Source: an uncultured Clostridia bacterium
Lineage (GTDB): Bacteria > Bacillota > Clostridia > Christensenellales > UBA1242
Assembly (NCBI GenBank): GCA_947649575.1
Contig: CANSRZ010000001.1
Coordinates: forward strand, 124,001-188,000
Direction of reading: 5' to 3'
Length of the DNA stretch: 64,000 nucleotides
The notes beneath the pieces are model-generated. The model had not been told where the DNA came from. It worked only from the letters and a program-made list of their open reading frames with translations, and ran no database searches. Below, one piece after another: positions 7,678 through 14,727 of this stretch. The translations under genes and the position numbers were made by a program. The stretch's first letter is position 1. The number at the start of each line of letters is the position of its first letter.

Positions 7678-8916
7678 GTGTTTAAGTTAAAAAAAAGTAT
7701 TGCAATCTTTTATCTTGTTATGCTTTTCTCGTGCCTGCTTATTGGCAATATAAATTTCGTTGACATTTATTCTCTGCCAGAAAATTTTTGTGCTAATTAC
7801 AGCGATATTGACAACGTTAATGAAAATTCTCTATTTGGCGGCTTTGTTACAACGTCACTTGAAAAACAGCAGACCAGCGTAAGTAGCCAAAAAGACAATG
7901 ACGGCGTTATAATTTTTAAACTTTTCGGATTTATTCCTATCCGCAAAGTTAAAGTAAACATTCTTCCAGAGGAAGATGTCTATATAGGTGGCGTTCCAAT
8001 CGGTTTATCTCTTGCCAGCGATGGTGCAATCGTTATCAGCGATACTGTTGTCAGCTCAACTGATGGCAAAGTTAATAAAAATGCAACTTTCAAAAGCGGA
8101 GACATTTTAACCTCTATTGAGGGTCAAGCAATCAAATCACTTGACCAAGTTGAAGAACTTTTGCAAAATAGTAACGGACGAGTTAACGTTGAATTCATCC
8201 GCAAAAATCAAAAAAAGAGTTTAAACGTTGAGTTAATAAAGTCAACGGACGGGAAATACAAACTTGGGCTTTGGGTTAAGGATGATATTTCTGGCGTCGG
8301 CACACTAACTTATGTTAAACAAGACACCCATAACTTTGCAGCACTTGGCCACCCTATCACTGACGGCAAAGCTGGCAATATAATTCCAATCGAACATGGC
8401 AAAATTTACGATTGCTCGCTTATTGGAATAAACAAGGGCGAGAGAAACAATCCTGGTGAGCTTAGATGTGTTTTCTTGCAATCTAGCGAAAAAGGCGAAA
8501 TCATAAAGAACAATAAATATGGCATTTTTGGGCATTTGAACAATTTGGATAATATTGTAGACACAAATCTAACTGCAAAGATCGGCGGGCGACTTGGGGT
8601 TCGTCCTGGCAAAGCCAAGATAGTCTCAAGCATAAGCGGAATTCGCGAGGAATACGACATCGAGATAATCAAAGCCAATTATCAAGCCAAATCTGACGAT
8701 AAAAGCATAGTTTTCCGCGTTACAGACAAGCGCTTATTAGAGCTTACTGGCGGAATTGTTCAAGGAATGAGCGGTTCTCCGATTATGCAAAACGGCAAAC
8801 TTGTTGGCGCAGTTACGCATGTGTTTTTAACCGACCCAACAAAAGGCTATGGCGTTTACTCCGACTGGATGCTTGAACAACAGCAGCCAGATGCTGCGCG
8901 ACTGTCAGCAAACTGA
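7678..8916 (+). CDS. spoIVB: SpoIVB peptidase (S55 family), C-terminus altered by a repeat
   Basis: The GTG at 7678 is preferred because GGAGG lies 5-6 bp upstream. It gives 412 residues with a membrane anchor at about 5-23. A PDZ domain follows (about 130-195, with GDILTSIEGQAI). The S55 serine protease domain has ALGHPITDG (catalytic His about 224) and GMSGSPI (catalytic Ser about 366). In Bacillus SpoIVB signals from the forespore to activate pro-sigma-K processing. The position beside recN and argR matches the Bacillus order. The last residues (QQPDAARLSAN) are encoded by a dispersed repeat that runs through the stop codon, so the natural end is probably WMLEQ or similar. Confidence 0.9.
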   Translation: MFKLKKSIAIFYLVMLFSCLLIGNINFVDIYSLPENFCANYSDIDNVNENSLFGGFVTTSLEKQQTSVSSQKDNDGVIIFKLFGFIPIRKVKVNILPEEDVYIGGVPIGLSLASDGAIVISDTVVSSTDGKVNKNATFKSGDILTSIEGQAIKSLDQVEELLQNSNGRVNVEFIRKNQKKSLNVELIKSTDGKYKLGLWVKDDISGVGTLTYVKQDTHNFAALGHPITDGKAGNIIPIEHGKIYDCSLIGINKGERNNPGELRCVFLQSSEKGEIIKNNKYGIFGHLNNLDNIVDTNLTAKIGGRLGVRPGKAKIVSSISGIREEYDIEIIKANYQAKSDDKSIVFRVTDKRLLELTGGIVQGMSGSPIMQNGKLVGAVTHVFLTDPTKGYGVYSDWMLEQQQPDAARLSAN

Positions 8917-9055
8917 ATTAAAAACAAAACTTTATTCGTTCATAACAAGCCTAACGCTTGGCGACTGTCTAATAACTTCATACAAATTCATGCTTAATTT
9001 GGTCATAACAAATAAAAAGTGCCCTTGGCACACACTTAAACAACAAGTCTAACCA
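8880..9055. repeat. 180-bp dispersed repeat of three related units, copy 1
   Basis: Units begin near 8880, 8947 and 9010. Each of the first two contains a core like AAGCCTAACGCTTGGCGACT and ends TCATAAC. The same three-unit order occurs at 49139-49320. Here the first unit overlaps the end of spoIVB and supplies its stop codon. In the gene-free stretch 8917-9279 the rest is a terminator and a composite repeat. Confidence 0.75.
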
Positions 9056-9068
9056 AAAGAAATTTAAA

Positions 9069-9115
9069 ACAAAGCCTTTACTCAAATTTAACATTTGAAT
9101 AAAGGCTTTGTTTAA
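9069..9115 (+). terminator. Terminator downstream of spoIVB
   Basis: ACAAAGCCTTTA (9069-9080) pairs with TAAAGGCTTTGT (9100-9111), with an inner TCAAAT/ATTTGA stem, then a T-rich tail. Confidence 0.8.
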
Positions 9116-9152
9116 TTTTGTTTTAATTCTTTAAATAGAGTAAATAAATTTA

Positions 9153-9274
9153 TTTTAATGCTTTGATAAATTGGCAGGTTTATGTAACGAAGTTAATATT
9201 AAAAGCCAATTTGAGAAGCATTAAAACTTGTTTTCTTTTGCTTCTTTTCTTTAAAAGAAAAGAAGAGAAAAAAC
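9153..9274. repeat. Composite repeat: inverted repeat plus purine/pyrimidine palindrome
   Basis: 9153-9175 (TTTTAATGCTTTGATAAATT and GGC) is inverted at 9205-9226. It is followed by the palindromic tract CTTCTTTTCTTTAAAAGAAA (within 9231-9274). The inverted repeat matches 33891-33964 closely, and the palindrome recurs at seven other gene borders. Confidence 0.7.
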
Positions 9275-9279
9275 AAAAT

Positions 9280-10944
9280 CTATTTCACTCTTGCACGCAT
9301 TTCTTCGGCATGTTTAAGGGCTGTTTCAGTTACATTATCCCCGCCAATCATGCGCGCAAGTTGATAAATGATTTTTTCATTCTCAAGTTTTTCAAGATGT
9401 GTTACAGTGCTATCTCCCTCAACAATTTTTGATATAAAGAAGAAATTATCCCCATAACAAGCCACTTGAGGCAAGTGAGTTATGCAAATCACCTGATTGT
9501 TTTTAGATAGTTTGGCAATCTTCTCACCAACAACAACGCCAGTTTCGCCACCAATCCCCGCGTCAATCTCGTCAAAGACAAGCGTTTCAGCAGTGCCAAA
9601 CTCAGCAAATATATTTTTTATAGCAAGCATAAATCGGCTCATTTCACCGCCTGACGCAGTTTTGGATAACGCCTTAACTTCTTGTCCTTTATTTGCAGAG
9701 AAAGTAAACTCTACACTATCATTGCCATTTGAAGTGAAAGAATTTAACTTTTCGAACTCCACCATAAATGTGGTGTTTTTCATGCCAAGCTCGGCAAGTT
9801 CCTTAACAACCTTATCTTCAATAACATTTGCAGTTTCCATTCTTTTTGCAGTCAAACTTTCGCAAGCGTTATGCAAACTCTCTTCCTGCTGAGCTTTCAA
9901 TTTTTCTAACTTAGCAAGTTCAAACTCAGCGTCATTTAGTTTATTAAATTTATCCTTAGCCTCTTGCAGATAGTTCAATATGCTTTCAATATCACTGCCA
10001 TACTTTTTCTTTAACAACTTGATTTGGTCATGACGTTTATCAAGTTTTTCAAGCTCAAATTCGTTAAAATTAATTTCTTCCACAAAGTTTTCAAGCGTTT
10101 CATTTATGTCTTGCAATTCATATTTACAGCTTGCTAAGCGATTTTTGCAATCCTCAATTTTTTCAAAACCATTTGTATTGCCAAGTGCATTCATAGCCTC
10201 ATGCACATTTTCAATCGCCGATGATGAACCTTTTTCTAACAAATCAGTACAAGCCGAAATTCCCTCGCAAATCTTTTCTGCATTAGAGAGAAGTGCTAAA
10301 CGCTCTTTAACTTCCTCTTCCTCACCAACATGAAGATTGGCCTCTTCAATTTCATTAACTTGATATTCCAAAAGAGATTTCGTGCGCTCGCGCTCAATCG
10401 CATCTCCGCCAAGCTCTTTGATTTGCGACAAAGTATCTTGATAACGTGCAAACCTGTCAGCAACTTCTTGTTTAAGCTCTCTTAAAGCTTGCCCGCCAAA
10501 CTTGTCAAGCATAGCAAGGTGATTTTTGTTTTTCATAAGGTCAAGGCTCTCATGCTGAGAATAACTATCCACCAAAATTTGCCCAACTTTTTTAAGCATA
10601 GAGCCAACAGCAGGCTCGCCATTAATCCTAATCACGCTTTTGCCGTCAAGGGAAAGTTGACGAGACAGCACAATTTCGCCGTCTTCACAATCAATTCCAT
10701 TTGCCTCAAAAGCAGACAAAACATTTGCAGATAGTTCAACGAACAGCGCGTCAACTTTCATAAAATTTTCGCCTGTGCGGATTAAATCTTTATCAGCCTT
10801 GCCGCCAAGCACAAAATTAAGCGCGTCAAAAATAATGGATTTCCCCGCACCAGTCTCGCCAAGCAGAACGTTAAAACCCTTGCCAAAATCAAGAGTTAGA
10901 TTTTTTATAAGTGCAACATTTTTAACAGATAAAGTTTGAAGCAT
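9280..10944 (-). CDS. recN: DNA repair protein RecN
   Basis: A 554-residue SMC-like ATPase in double-strand break repair. Walker A is LLGETGAGKSIIFDALNFVL at about 28-47. A long coiled-coil region (about 160-380) is followed by the ABC signature ASGGEMSRFMLAIK and the Walker B region VFDEIDAGIGGETG. The length fits RecN. GAGGTG precedes the ATG and the gap to argR is 9 bp, so they form an operon, as in Bacillus. Confidence 0.95.
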   Translation of the reverse strand: MLQTLSVKNVALIKNLTLDFGKGFNVLLGETGAGKSIIFDALNFVLGGKADKDLIRTGENFMKVDALFVELSANVLSAFEANGIDCEDGEIVLSRQLSLDGKSVIRINGEPAVGSMLKKVGQILVDSYSQHESLDLMKNKNHLAMLDKFGGQALRELKQEVADRFARYQDTLSQIKELGGDAIERERTKSLLEYQVNEIEEANLHVGEEEEVKERLALLSNAEKICEGISACTDLLEKGSSSAIENVHEAMNALGNTNGFEKIEDCKNRLASCKYELQDINETLENFVEEINFNEFELEKLDKRHDQIKLLKKKYGSDIESILNYLQEAKDKFNKLNDAEFELAKLEKLKAQQEESLHNACESLTAKRMETANVIEDKVVKELAELGMKNTTFMVEFEKLNSFTSNGNDSVEFTFSANKGQEVKALSKTASGGEMSRFMLAIKNIFAEFGTAETLVFDEIDAGIGGETGVVVGEKIAKLSKNNQVICITHLPQVACYGDNFFFISKIVEGDSTVTHLEKLENEKIIYQLARMIGGDNVTETALKHAEEMRARVK

Positions 10945-10953
10945 GTTTCACCT

Positions 10954-11406
10954 CTAAATCAAAATATCATTAAGCGACAACACGATTTCATTTGCCTGAG
11001 CAGTTGTTGGGAAAATTAACATAACAGTGTCGTCGCCATTAACAGCACCCATAAGGTCGGTGAGGTTAAGTTTATCTACAAAATTACAAACGCTAGCGCC
11101 AAGCCCTTTGATAGTTTTGATAACCACCAAATTGAGTGCGCTTTTCACAGAAATAACAGCTTCCTTAAAAATACTTATGTATTTGTTGGAAATGAGTTGC
11201 TCATCAGAGCCAACAAAACAATATTTATATTTACCAGAAGAGGACAAAATTTTGGTCAAGCCAAGCTCTTTGATATCACGTGAAATAGTAGCCTGAGTGA
11301 TTTCAAAATTCGCATTTTTAAGTTCTCTGGCCAGTTCGTCTTGCGTTTCAATCTCTTTTGTAGAGATAAGTTCAAGAATTTTTGATTGTCTTGCGCTTCT
11401 TGCCAT
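10954..11406 (-). CDS. argR: Arginine repressor ArgR/AhrC
   Basis: A 150-residue repressor. The N-terminal winged helix (about 1-70) includes the family pattern RQSKILELISTKEIETQDEL and TQATISRDIKELGL. The C-terminal arginine-binding and oligomerisation domain has GAVNGDDTVMLIFPT. It senses L-arginine and controls arginine genes. AAGGAGG precedes the ATG. ARG-box-like sites upstream suggest autoregulation. Confidence 0.95.
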   Translation of the reverse strand: MARSARQSKILELISTKEIETQDELARELKNANFEITQATISRDIKELGLTKILSSSGKYKYCFVGSDEQLISNKYISIFKEAVISVKSALNLVVIKTIKGLGASVCNFVDKLNLTDLMGAVNGDDTVMLIFPTTAQANEIVLSLNDILI

Positions 11407-11422
11407 TTTTGCCTCCTTTATG

Positions 11423-11452
11423 GCTACATCCCTTTATTTTAAAGGCCTGTAG
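11423..11452. repeat. Hairpin with CCCTTTATTTTAAAGG core
   Basis: GCTACA (11423-11428) pairs with TGTAGC around an inner CCTTTA/TAAAGG stem. A similar core occurs at about 27207-27250 and 39210-39250, where it is joined to CTCTCCTCCCCCG. Confidence 0.45.
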
Positions 11453-11456
11453 CGAT

Positions 11457-11553
11457 TATGAATAATTATAAATTTATACTTATTCACCAATTTTTTATCA
11501 TTATACAACTTTTTTTATAATTATGCAAGTGTTTTTTGCATAAATATTCATAA
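11457..11553. promoter_or_regulatory. Putative ARG boxes upstream of argR
   Basis: TTTGCATAAATATTCATA (11536-11553) matches the ARG-box consensus TNTGAATWWWWATTCANA except at one position. A weaker site, TATGAATAATTATAAATT, is at 11457-11474. The rest of the gene-free stretch 11407-11766 is AT-rich and holds a C8 tract at 11660-11667 and the promoter of the next gene. Confidence 0.55.
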
Positions 11554-11711
11554 ATTTTTTATACTTTTTCAGGTTTATGCAAAATTATAAATTTTGAATT
11601 TATAAATATAAACCTTTATACATTTTAATAAATTAGTCCAATTTAAAATAAAACACTTGCCCCCCCCTATTCACAATTCGACAAAATTTTAAAATTGTTT
11701 TAAATTTGCTA

Positions 11712-11740
11712 TTGACAAATATTGAGTATTTTGTTATACT
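11712..11740 (+). promoter_or_regulatory. Promoter of the 11767 gene
   Basis: TTGACA (11712-11717) and TATACT (11735-11740) are 17 bp apart; AAAGGAGAAG lies just before the ATG. Confidence 0.75.
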
Positions 11741-11766
11741 ATTTTTGTATAAAAGGAGAAGATATT

Positions 11767-12192
11767 ATGATTAAAGAACAGGATAGAATTTATAGCATTT
11801 TGAAAAAATACTTTTTAAAGCTCAATGACAATCAACCAAATGGAACACTTAGCGCAAAAGCACTTAATGCAAAAATGGCAGAAGTTATTACAAATTACAG
11901 CACAAGCAATGAGGACATCAAGAACACAACAAAGCTTATTGAGAAAGCTGAGAAATCTTTAATTAAAGACGGCATTTTAAAAATTGAAAAAGATGCACTC
12001 ACCTACTCCTCTGCGCCAGAAGAAACAAAAGCATCAAGATTTGCCAAGACAAGCGAAACTACAGTTAGCGTTTGGACTGACGAACAAAAAGCAGAAAACG
12101 AAAGTTGTCTTAGTCATCTTATTTTCGGCATTGACACAGCAAATGTTTTGCATCACGAACACAAAACTGGTGACGAACCAATTTTATATTAA
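11767..12192 (+). CDS. Unknown small protein
   Basis: The ATG at 11767 is chosen because AAGGAG lies 7-8 bp upstream. The 141-residue product begins MIKEQDRIYSILKKYFLKLN and is rich in charged residues and predicted helix. It has no membrane segment or signal peptide. A C-terminal stretch GIDTANVLHHEHKTG contains clustered histidines. I recognise no family. The gene stands alone, with its own consensus promoter and terminator, so it is probably expressed. Confidence 0.7.
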   Translation: MIKEQDRIYSILKKYFLKLNDNQPNGTLSAKALNAKMAEVITNYSTSNEDIKNTTKLIEKAEKSLIKDGILKIEKDALTYSSAPEETKASRFAKTSETTVSVWTDEQKAENESCLSHLIFGIDTANVLHHEHKTGDEPILY

Positions 12193-12193
12193 C

Positions 12194-12226
12194 AAAAAAA
12201 GGGCGATATCAAATCGTCTTTTTTTA
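12194..12226 (+). terminator. Terminator of the 11767 gene
   Basis: GGCGAT (12202-12207) pairs with ATCGTC (12213-12218), flanked by an A tract and a T tract. Confidence 0.75.
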
Positions 12227-12233
12227 TTGAACT

Positions 12234-12320
12234 GGGGAAGCCAGCGCTTTAAAACAAATGTTTTAAAGCCGTCGCGAAAGCGACTCCATTGTGCGCTAGC
12301 GCACAATGGCTGGCTTCCCC
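12234..12320. repeat. Four-way-junction element 2
   Basis: An 11-bp outer stem GGGGAAGCCAG/CTGGCTTCCCC (12234-12244 with 12310-12320) encloses three hairpins: a 10-bp stem (12246-12255/12260-12269, loop AAAT), a 5-bp stem (12271-12275/12280-12284, loop GAAA) and a 10-bp stem (12286-12295/12300-12309, loop CTAG). The last base lies in the thiI stop codon. The layout matches 5721-5816 although the sequences differ. Confidence 0.85.
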
Positions 12321-13477
12321 TATTTTATCTCAATAATTTCCTCATTCATAACACAATCGTTAACAAGCAACTCAACATTCAAAAAGCTTTCCTCTTTTAC
12401 AGCTTTTTCTATGGTTGGCTTGATAACAGGATTCTTTGGCAAAAACACAGTACAGCAATCCTCATAAGGCAAAATGGAAGTTTCATAAGTTCCAATCTTT
12501 TTGGCAATAGTCATAATTTCTTCTTTATCCATAGCAATGCAAGGTCTAAAAATAGGCAGACTTTCAATCACAGAACCTGTAACAGTCATGCTTTGCATAG
12601 TCTGACTAGCCACCTGCCCTAAGCTTTCTCCCGTTACAATTGCACCAAGATTGTATTTTTGACAAAGTTTTTCAGCCACGCGCATCATAATACGTCGCAT
12701 AATTGTAATCATATATTCAGGCACGCAGTTCATGTGAATTTCTTCCTGAACTTTTGTAAATGATACACAGTGAAGCGTAATACTTCCGACATATGGCGTT
12801 AATTCTTTTGCCAGTTCCAAAACTTTTTGTTTGGCTTGCTCACTTGTGTAAGGATAGCTATGGAAATGCAGTGCATGCATTTCAAGCCCTCGCTTACCCA
12901 TCAAATAACCCGCAACAGGGCTGTCAATTCCGCCAGACAATAGCAAAAGTCCTTGCCCTGCACTGCCAAGAGGAAGCCCGCCCTGGCATGGAATAGTTTC
13001 ATAAAAAATATATGTTCTGCCATTATTGCGAATATCAACGCAAATTTCAAGCTGTGGATTATACAAATCCACCACAGGATTTTGGTTATTATTCCAAACA
13101 ACAGTTCCCAATTTTTTAGCATAATCCATTGACGAAATAGGAAATTTTTTATCAGCTCGCTTAACAGATACTTTATATGACTTGCCGTCAAGTTTTATAT
13201 TTTTGACAACCTGTTCAATTGCCTGCTCATTTGTCAAAACTTCCACCGCTGGGCTAAGACTAACAAGCCCAAAAACCTGTTGAAGCTTTTCAATTATATT
13301 ATCCTGCCTTTCAGGTTCAAAGTCAGACACAATATAGCGCCCTAGCGTAACATGAAAAGCAAATTTTTCTCCAGCAAGTTTCTTTTTGATATTATTAATC
13401 AGCAAATTTTCAAAAACATTAAGGTTTCGACCTTTTAAAAACAGTTCGCCAAAACGCAATAATAGCACATTTTTCAT
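12320..13477 (-). CDS. thiI: tRNA 4-thiouridine synthase ThiI
   Basis: A 385-residue enzyme that transfers sulfur to tRNA U8 and in many bacteria also feeds thiamine synthesis. The N-terminal ferredoxin-like and THUMP domains span about 1-165. The adenylating PP-loop is LLLLSGGIDSPVAGYLMGKR at about 178-197. No C-terminal rhodanese domain is present, as in Bacillus ThiI. It overlaps the cysteine desulfurase gene by 4 bp, so the desulfurase is the likely sulfur donor. The stop codon touches the four-way-junction element. Confidence 0.95.
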   Translation of the reverse strand: MKNVLLLRFGELFLKGRNLNVFENLLINNIKKKLAGEKFAFHVTLGRYIVSDFEPERQDNIIEKLQQVFGLVSLSPAVEVLTNEQAIEQVVKNIKLDGKSYKVSVKRADKKFPISSMDYAKKLGTVVWNNNQNPVVDLYNPQLEICVDIRNNGRTYIFYETIPCQGGLPLGSAGQGLLLLSGGIDSPVAGYLMGKRGLEMHALHFHSYPYTSEQAKQKVLELAKELTPYVGSITLHCVSFTKVQEEIHMNCVPEYMITIMRRIMMRVAEKLCQKYNLGAIVTGESLGQVASQTMQSMTVTGSVIESLPIFRPCIAMDKEEIMTIAKKIGTYETSILPYEDCCTVFLPKNPVIKPTIEKAVKEESFLNVELLVNDCVMNEEIIEIK

Positions 13478-14598
13478 TTGACTTTCTCCCAGATTTCATT
13501 ATAGACCTGCAATATCATTTTGCCTGCCCTTTCAACTTCTTGCTCTGTTAAATAAGCGTTAAAACTTATTCGCACGCTGGACTTAATACGGTCTTTATTC
13601 AGTCCAATATTTTCTAGTATTCGATTACCCGCATGCTTTGATGAACATGCCGAGCCAGTGCTGATGATGACCTCTTTTTCAAGCGCACGCATAAGAGTTT
13701 CGCCATTCACACCCTCAAAACTTAAGCTTACAATATAAGGGCTTTGCGTTTCAAGAATTTTTATTTTTTCATTACCCTCAAAAATTTCCAAAAATATATT
13801 TTTTAAAATTTGAGTATTTTGATAATTCTTTTGAACATCAATTTTTTCAATAGCATATTGCATTGCTATTATTGCAGGCAAATTTTCAGTCCCTGAGCGC
13901 TTGCCAAACTCTTGTTCTCCGCCAAAAACGATAGGCTTTAAAGCCTCCTTATTTTTAACAAACAGCGCGCCAACGCCTTTTGGACCATGAAATTTATGCG
14001 CAGAAATTGTATATAAATCTACTTCAGTCTTACTTAAATCTACAGGAATTTTGCAAAAAGCCTGCACGCCGTCAATATGAAGCAACGCCTTTGGCGAAAG
14101 TTTCTTTTTTAACGCTGATATTTTTTGCAAATCATTAATCGCACCCGTTTCATTGCTAACATGGATAATCGAAATTAATCTCGTTTTATCATTCAAAACC
14201 TTTGCAAGTTCTTCATAATCAATTTCTCCTGACGCTGTCAAAGGCACAAAATGCACAACAGCGCCTTGCAACTGCAAATCTAATGCAGTTTTATACACGC
14301 TTGGATGTTCACCTGCAGAAAAAACATATTCCCACTTGCCATTGCGAACAGACCCTTTTATCGCAAGATTATTGCTTTCAGTCGCCCCGCTTGTAAAGAT
14401 AACATTCCCTTTATTCAAGTTTAGCTTGTTAAGCACACTGTTGCGAACGCTATCCAAAAGCTTATTATTTTGAATTGCCAAAGCATAACCTGCTGACGGA
14501 TTATAAAAATGCTTGCAGGCATAATCTTTGATTACGTCAGCACATTCTTCAAACATTTTTGTCGTTCCAGCATTATCCAAATATATTGGCTCTTTCAT
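13474..14598 (-). CDS. Cysteine desulfurase (NifS/IscS family)
   Basis: A 374-residue PLP enzyme that removes sulfur from cysteine as a persulfide. MKEPIYLDNAGTTKMF is the usual start, the PLP lysine is in SAHKFHGPKGVGALFV (about 201), and the persulfide Cys is in STGSACSSK (about 319). The overlap with thiI indicates a dedicated role in tRNA thiolation, as for Bacillus NifZ-ThiI. A broader iron-sulfur role is also possible, since no iscU is nearby. Confidence 0.9.
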   Translation of the reverse strand: MKEPIYLDNAGTTKMFEECADVIKDYACKHFYNPSAGYALAIQNNKLLDSVRNSVLNKLNLNKGNVIFTSGATESNNLAIKGSVRNGKWEYVFSAGEHPSVYKTALDLQLQGAVVHFVPLTASGEIDYEELAKVLNDKTRLISIIHVSNETGAINDLQKISALKKKLSPKALLHIDGVQAFCKIPVDLSKTEVDLYTISAHKFHGPKGVGALFVKNKEALKPIVFGGEQEFGKRSGTENLPAIIAMQYAIEKIDVQKNYQNTQILKNIFLEIFEGNEKIKILETQSPYIVSLSFEGVNGETLMRALEKEVIISTGSACSSKHAGNRILENIGLNKDRIKSSVRISFNAYLTEQEVERAGKMILQVYNEIWEKVK

Positions 14599-14625
14599 TT
14601 TAAATCCTTATTTTGCATAATAGTA

Positions 14626-14668
14626 CAATATTTTGTATAGTATGCAATGCATAATATACAAAATATTG
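14626..14668. repeat. 14-bp inverted repeat with TGCATA palindrome in the loop
   Basis: CAATATTTTGTATA (14626-14639) and TATACAAAATATTG (14655-14668) are perfect inverted arms. The loop region carries a reverse relative (TAGTATGCAATGCATAATA) of the 22-bp palindromic repeat at 5685 and 19611. Confidence 0.7.
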
Positions 14669-14727
14669 TCAAAACGCTTCAAGCGTAATATTCATATTGT
14701 TTAAAGTTCAATAGCATTTATTCTAAT

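Noticed and set aside
11660..11667. C8 tract as a second phase-variable promoter
   Set aside because: No good pair of -35 and -10 boxes spans it on either strand, and it lies 250 bp from argR and about 100 bp from the next gene.
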